Positions 61,101-64,000 of a stretch of 64,000 nt of DNA are shown in pieces. Numbering within the stretch: the first letter of the stretch is position 1; each line of letters opens with the position of its first letter. The translations under genes were made by a program, and so were the position numbers. A model generated the notes under the pieces. That model did not search any database, had not been told where the DNA came from, and was given only the letters and a program-made list of their open reading frames with translations. This DNA comes from Morella rubra (Eukaryota; Streptophyta; Magnoliopsida; Fagales; Myricaceae): contig CM025851.1 in NCBI GenBank assembly GCA_003952965.2, positions 6,861,647 to 6,925,646 of the forward strand. The letters are read 5' to 3'.

Positions 61101-61582
61101 CTAATCTTTCATTGCTTTTGTAATGATATCCTCCCTTGGTGGGATTTGGAAATCCTTCAAAATCTGCTGTAGGGATTTTATAGTATGCGCTTGTTCTGTT
61201 TCCTTTTTCTTTCTTGGACTGTTTACATTTTGCAGTCTGGATAGTGTTACTAATTTGGTGGCTTCTGTTGGTGCAGAACCGATTTGATGCACAGAAGGCT
61301 CTCAGCAAGAATGGTACACAAATTAATGGGGTACTACTTGTTGGTGTGAAACCACTGGATCCAATGCAACGCCAGGCTTTGGACGAAAGGCATTACAATC
61401 AGGGGTTCATGACTCTACCCCCTCCATCCACAAAAAACTCAGAACTGAACACATACAAAGCCCCTACTCGGCCCTACTATTTTCAGAATGGCAACACCAG
61501 TGTGCGACAATCAGGTGGGGCCATTGCTTCCCCAACAAAATCTTTGGCGTCTAAAATCATGGATTTGATGTTTGGAGTTTAG
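57246..61582 (+). CDS. NUP35: Nuclear pore protein NUP35 (MPPN family)
   Basis: Exons 57246-57817 (or its duplicate 58510-59081), 60385-60496 and 61277-61582. Used once, the first exon joins in frame (..VTVYG | FSPADTNLVLREFEKC..) for 990 nt, 329 residues, the usual length. Seen: N-terminal MTTTVQKTPRSGRQSLFFQD, a disordered Ser/Pro region, then the RRM-like MPPN domain at about 183-262 (EEEWVTVYGFSPAD, NRFDAQKALSKNG, VLLVGVKPLDP). The C-terminal SLASKIMDLMFGV is probably the amphipathic membrane-binding helix known in Nup53/Nup35 proteins. Known role: inner-ring nucleoporin that dimerises through the MPPN domain and links the pore scaffold to the membrane. If both first exons were kept, the second copy's UTR would follow codon 190 with GSFISL and a TAG, so one copy must be skipped. 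Confidence 0.93.
58175..59437 (+). repeat. NUP35 first-coding-exon duplication, copy 2
   Basis: The 236-codon frame looks identical to that of copy 1. The only differences noticed are two 2-nt gaps near the right end (GAGTTCAAGATTG versus GAGTTCGATTG, GTGTACAATGCAGG versus GTGTACTGCAGG). It contains its own acceptor and ATG (58510). Confidence 0.95.
60536..60601. repeat. 36-bp tandem duplication in a NUP35 intron
   Basis: GAGTTCTCTTTTATTTAAC plus ATCAACAATCT occurs at 60536 and again at 60572. A small local duplication in the intron just after the second coding exon. Confidence 0.9.
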
Positions 61583-62197
61583 GCTGGCCCACCGTTTGTG
61601 CCGTTTAGGTTTTTTGGTAAACATCCAAAAACGCAGGCAATTCAAATGAGAGTCTAAGCACTTGTAAGCTTCAAGCGGGTTTTTCTTTTCTTAATTTTCC
61701 TCCTGGAGAGAAATGTTTCGCTTTTCCATAAAATTGTAGCAGATCGAAGTACAATTCACTTCAAGGTTGATGAGTATGTAAACACTTGGAAATTCTCTTG
61801 TGAAAGCACAGATGCCTTAGCAGGTGAATATCTGAGCTCCCTTTATTTGTTTGTGTATTTTATTAGTTCTTTGGCCATGGAACATCATCGGTAGTTAGTT
61901 TTATCGGTTGAAGTTTGACAATGGCTTGAATTGCTTTCCTCCATTAGCATGCGTGTGCAAGCAGAATCCCATTATGGGGAATTGTTTTTTATTCCGAACA
62001 TTTAGCCATTGCAGTTGCCTTATATCAGTAAAGTGGATCATTATTTTAACGCTGTAAATGAAGGTTCCATCCTTTTTTTTTTTTGTATGATGAACAGTTG
62101 GGGAAGGGAAGAAGGGGAAGAGGAAGATTTAATTTCAAATAAATAAATGAATTACTGTAAACTGACAATTGAACATATGATTATCATGAGAGACCTT

Positions 62198-62228
<31 letters not shown>

Positions 62229-64000
62229 AGTCTTCGAAATTATAAAACCCGTAAGAGGTAAAACAGTACCTTCTCGAACAAGTCATGCATTTTTCTTTTC
62301 CCGTGACGATAAATACATATCCTCGAATTTAGGATTTCTGAAGCCGAGGTGACCTGATCCAATCGATAGGGGTAGGTTTGTCCTTTTAACGTTGGCTTAG
62401 ATGCTGCTACATGTGATGTCTTTGACCACGAGGTGGCCAATGATCACTTTTGGGACTTGTGACCATTTACGCAGCACTGCCCTTTGATTTGTGATTTTGC
62501 CACCTTTGGTACTCGAGACTTAAAAATTTATTTCTGACGATGCTGTAATACGTTTGATGTGTTGGGAAAACAACCCTTAATAAAATTATTTTATCCGTCT
62601 AATACAACAGTGATATTACGTTCTTTCTCTCTCTTTATCCAATGCTTACGTATTATTTATTTTTATAATATAAGAATTTATTTATAAAAAAAGATATAAA
62701 GAAAAATTTTAAGAAGAAACTCTAAATTTTGAGTAAGGAGAAAAAAATTTTCTCTACAAATCTATTTCTGTAAGTCTATTTTGTATAAATGTAGACTTTA
62801 ACATGACGAGGATTTAGAGTATTGTTGTTTTTGAATATGTTGTCTCAAGTAAGCAATTTTGTTCTACATTCAACTGAATCTACGCTAGCTATATGGATGC
62901 TGCTTTGTTGGTCCTGTGCCCTTCCCAAATTTCGAGCAATTTGATATACCACCAATGGGTAATGGCTACACAATAATAACAAAATTGTGAGAGAAAATTG
63001 TCTGAGACTATTGAATTCACAGCTTGCACCAAATGCTGAGTTACATTTGGTGTAATTTATTACACGAATAATGACAACGGAACAACATCCATGTCCTTTA
63101 AAAGCTATTGCATATGTGGGGGCATAAATGACATTAGACGGGAATAAGACGGATAAGATAGGGAGCGACTCACCTCCCGTCTGATAGCGTGTAGTTTCCT
63201 ACGGTTTTCAAACAGATTAAGGACGCGTGTTAAAGACTAAATCTAATGGGTGCGGTGATTGCCACGTCACTTCCAAATTTATGATTTTTTTTTTAAATAT
63301 CATACAACATAAACGTTGTTAACGTCTAAGAATTGCGTTGAGAGACCGAACAAAATTAAAAAGTGCGTATGAAGGCCTAGAGATAAGTGCAGCAACGATG
63401 AAGTTAACGGTGTGTTTATCGTTAGACAGGACTCATGCAATCAGGAGTGACGTGGCGAGCACCTGACTCTTAGATCTAATTCTTCACATGCTGCCTCAAT
63501 CTATTTAAAAACGACAAGAAACTTCACATTCCCAATAAAATAATAATTTCGATAAGTATTATGAAAAAAGTTCTAAACTCCCATTTGTAATTATTTAAAC
63601 TTAATTGATGCACTTCAAATTGAGAACATATTATACTAATCTATTAAAAATAATTGGAAGCTTCCGGAACAGTGAAGAGGAAATAAATATTCAAACAACA
63701 TGCTTAAACTCGTCTCATCATATAGATAGAATATATGCTAAATGTCTTAAGCGCGGGACTGTTGACATGACATGGGACCTAACGGTTAACGAGCAATGAA
63801 TCCAAGAAATACAAAATATGTGAATCTCTTCCCATGCAGAGGCATAAAAATCCCAACTATTTTGTCTTTTTCTTTCTTATTGGAAGTCTATGGTTATATC
63901 TTCCATTAATTAAGCAACATCTTCCTTTCACCGTCCCTAATTTTTTCTCATTCTTTAATGCATTCGAGTTTCACTTCCTACTCCTTGCAAGTGAAAAAAG
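61583..64000. other. NUP35 3' UTR and spacer to the end of the window
   Basis: The first about 500 bp probably hold the NUP35 3' UTR. The rest is AT-rich spacer with T-rich runs at 62068-62084 and 62196-62230. Short open frames (62240-62440 on -, 63605-63799 on +) have no domain. No gene is supported. Confidence 0.5.

Overview
The window is a piece of plant nuclear genome, most likely from a woody core eudicot. The support is spliced genes with GT-AG introns, AT-rich spacers full of (TA)n tracts, plant-only families (class III HD-ZIP, DUF1677, DUF761, SAWADEE, MUT9-like kinase, GATA subfamily A), a plant tRNA-Lys and plant transposon remnants. The species cannot be named from sequence alone.

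Layout, left to right. 1-741: last exons of a SAWADEE-homeodomain (SHH-type) gene, + strand. 2519-3097: intronless DUF761 / ACRE146-like gene, +. 3100-10825: gene-poor, with three diverged LTR-like repeats and microsatellites. 10826-10898: tRNA-Lys(CUU), -. 13074-20082: MUT9-like / photoregulatory casein-kinase-like gene, +, with its 3' exons present twice and damaged in both copies. 20646-20813: a 42-bp minisatellite. 22750-23319: DUF1677 gene, +. 24563-34658: a CORONA/ATHB15-type class III HD-ZIP gene, -, with the miR165/166 target site across a splice junction; exons 12-15 are present twice. 35747-38227: its upstream region, also present twice. 38201-40864: three MITE-like elements. 41835-43201: a 1.37-kb non-autonomous hAT-type element with a perfect 8-bp target duplication and a captured UDP-glycosyltransferase fragment. 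47492-48892: GATA9/12-like factor, +. 54234-54814: small three-exon gene of unknown function, +. 57246-61582: nuclear pore protein NUP35 (MPPN), +, with its first coding exon present twice. 61583-64000: spacer.

The genes are unrelated in job (chromatin reader, kinase, meristem and vascular transcription factor, GATA factor, nucleoporin) and form no pathway cluster. The most unusual property of the window is four independent direct tandem duplications of 1.1-2.3 kb. Each has nearly identical copies, and where I compared them the differences were almost all small gaps. Three would break a gene if both copies were kept in the mRNA. This fits either a burst of microhomology-mediated local duplication or, at least as likely, false duplication in the assembly where two haplotypes were joined end to end. 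The second highlight is the Pack-type hAT element.
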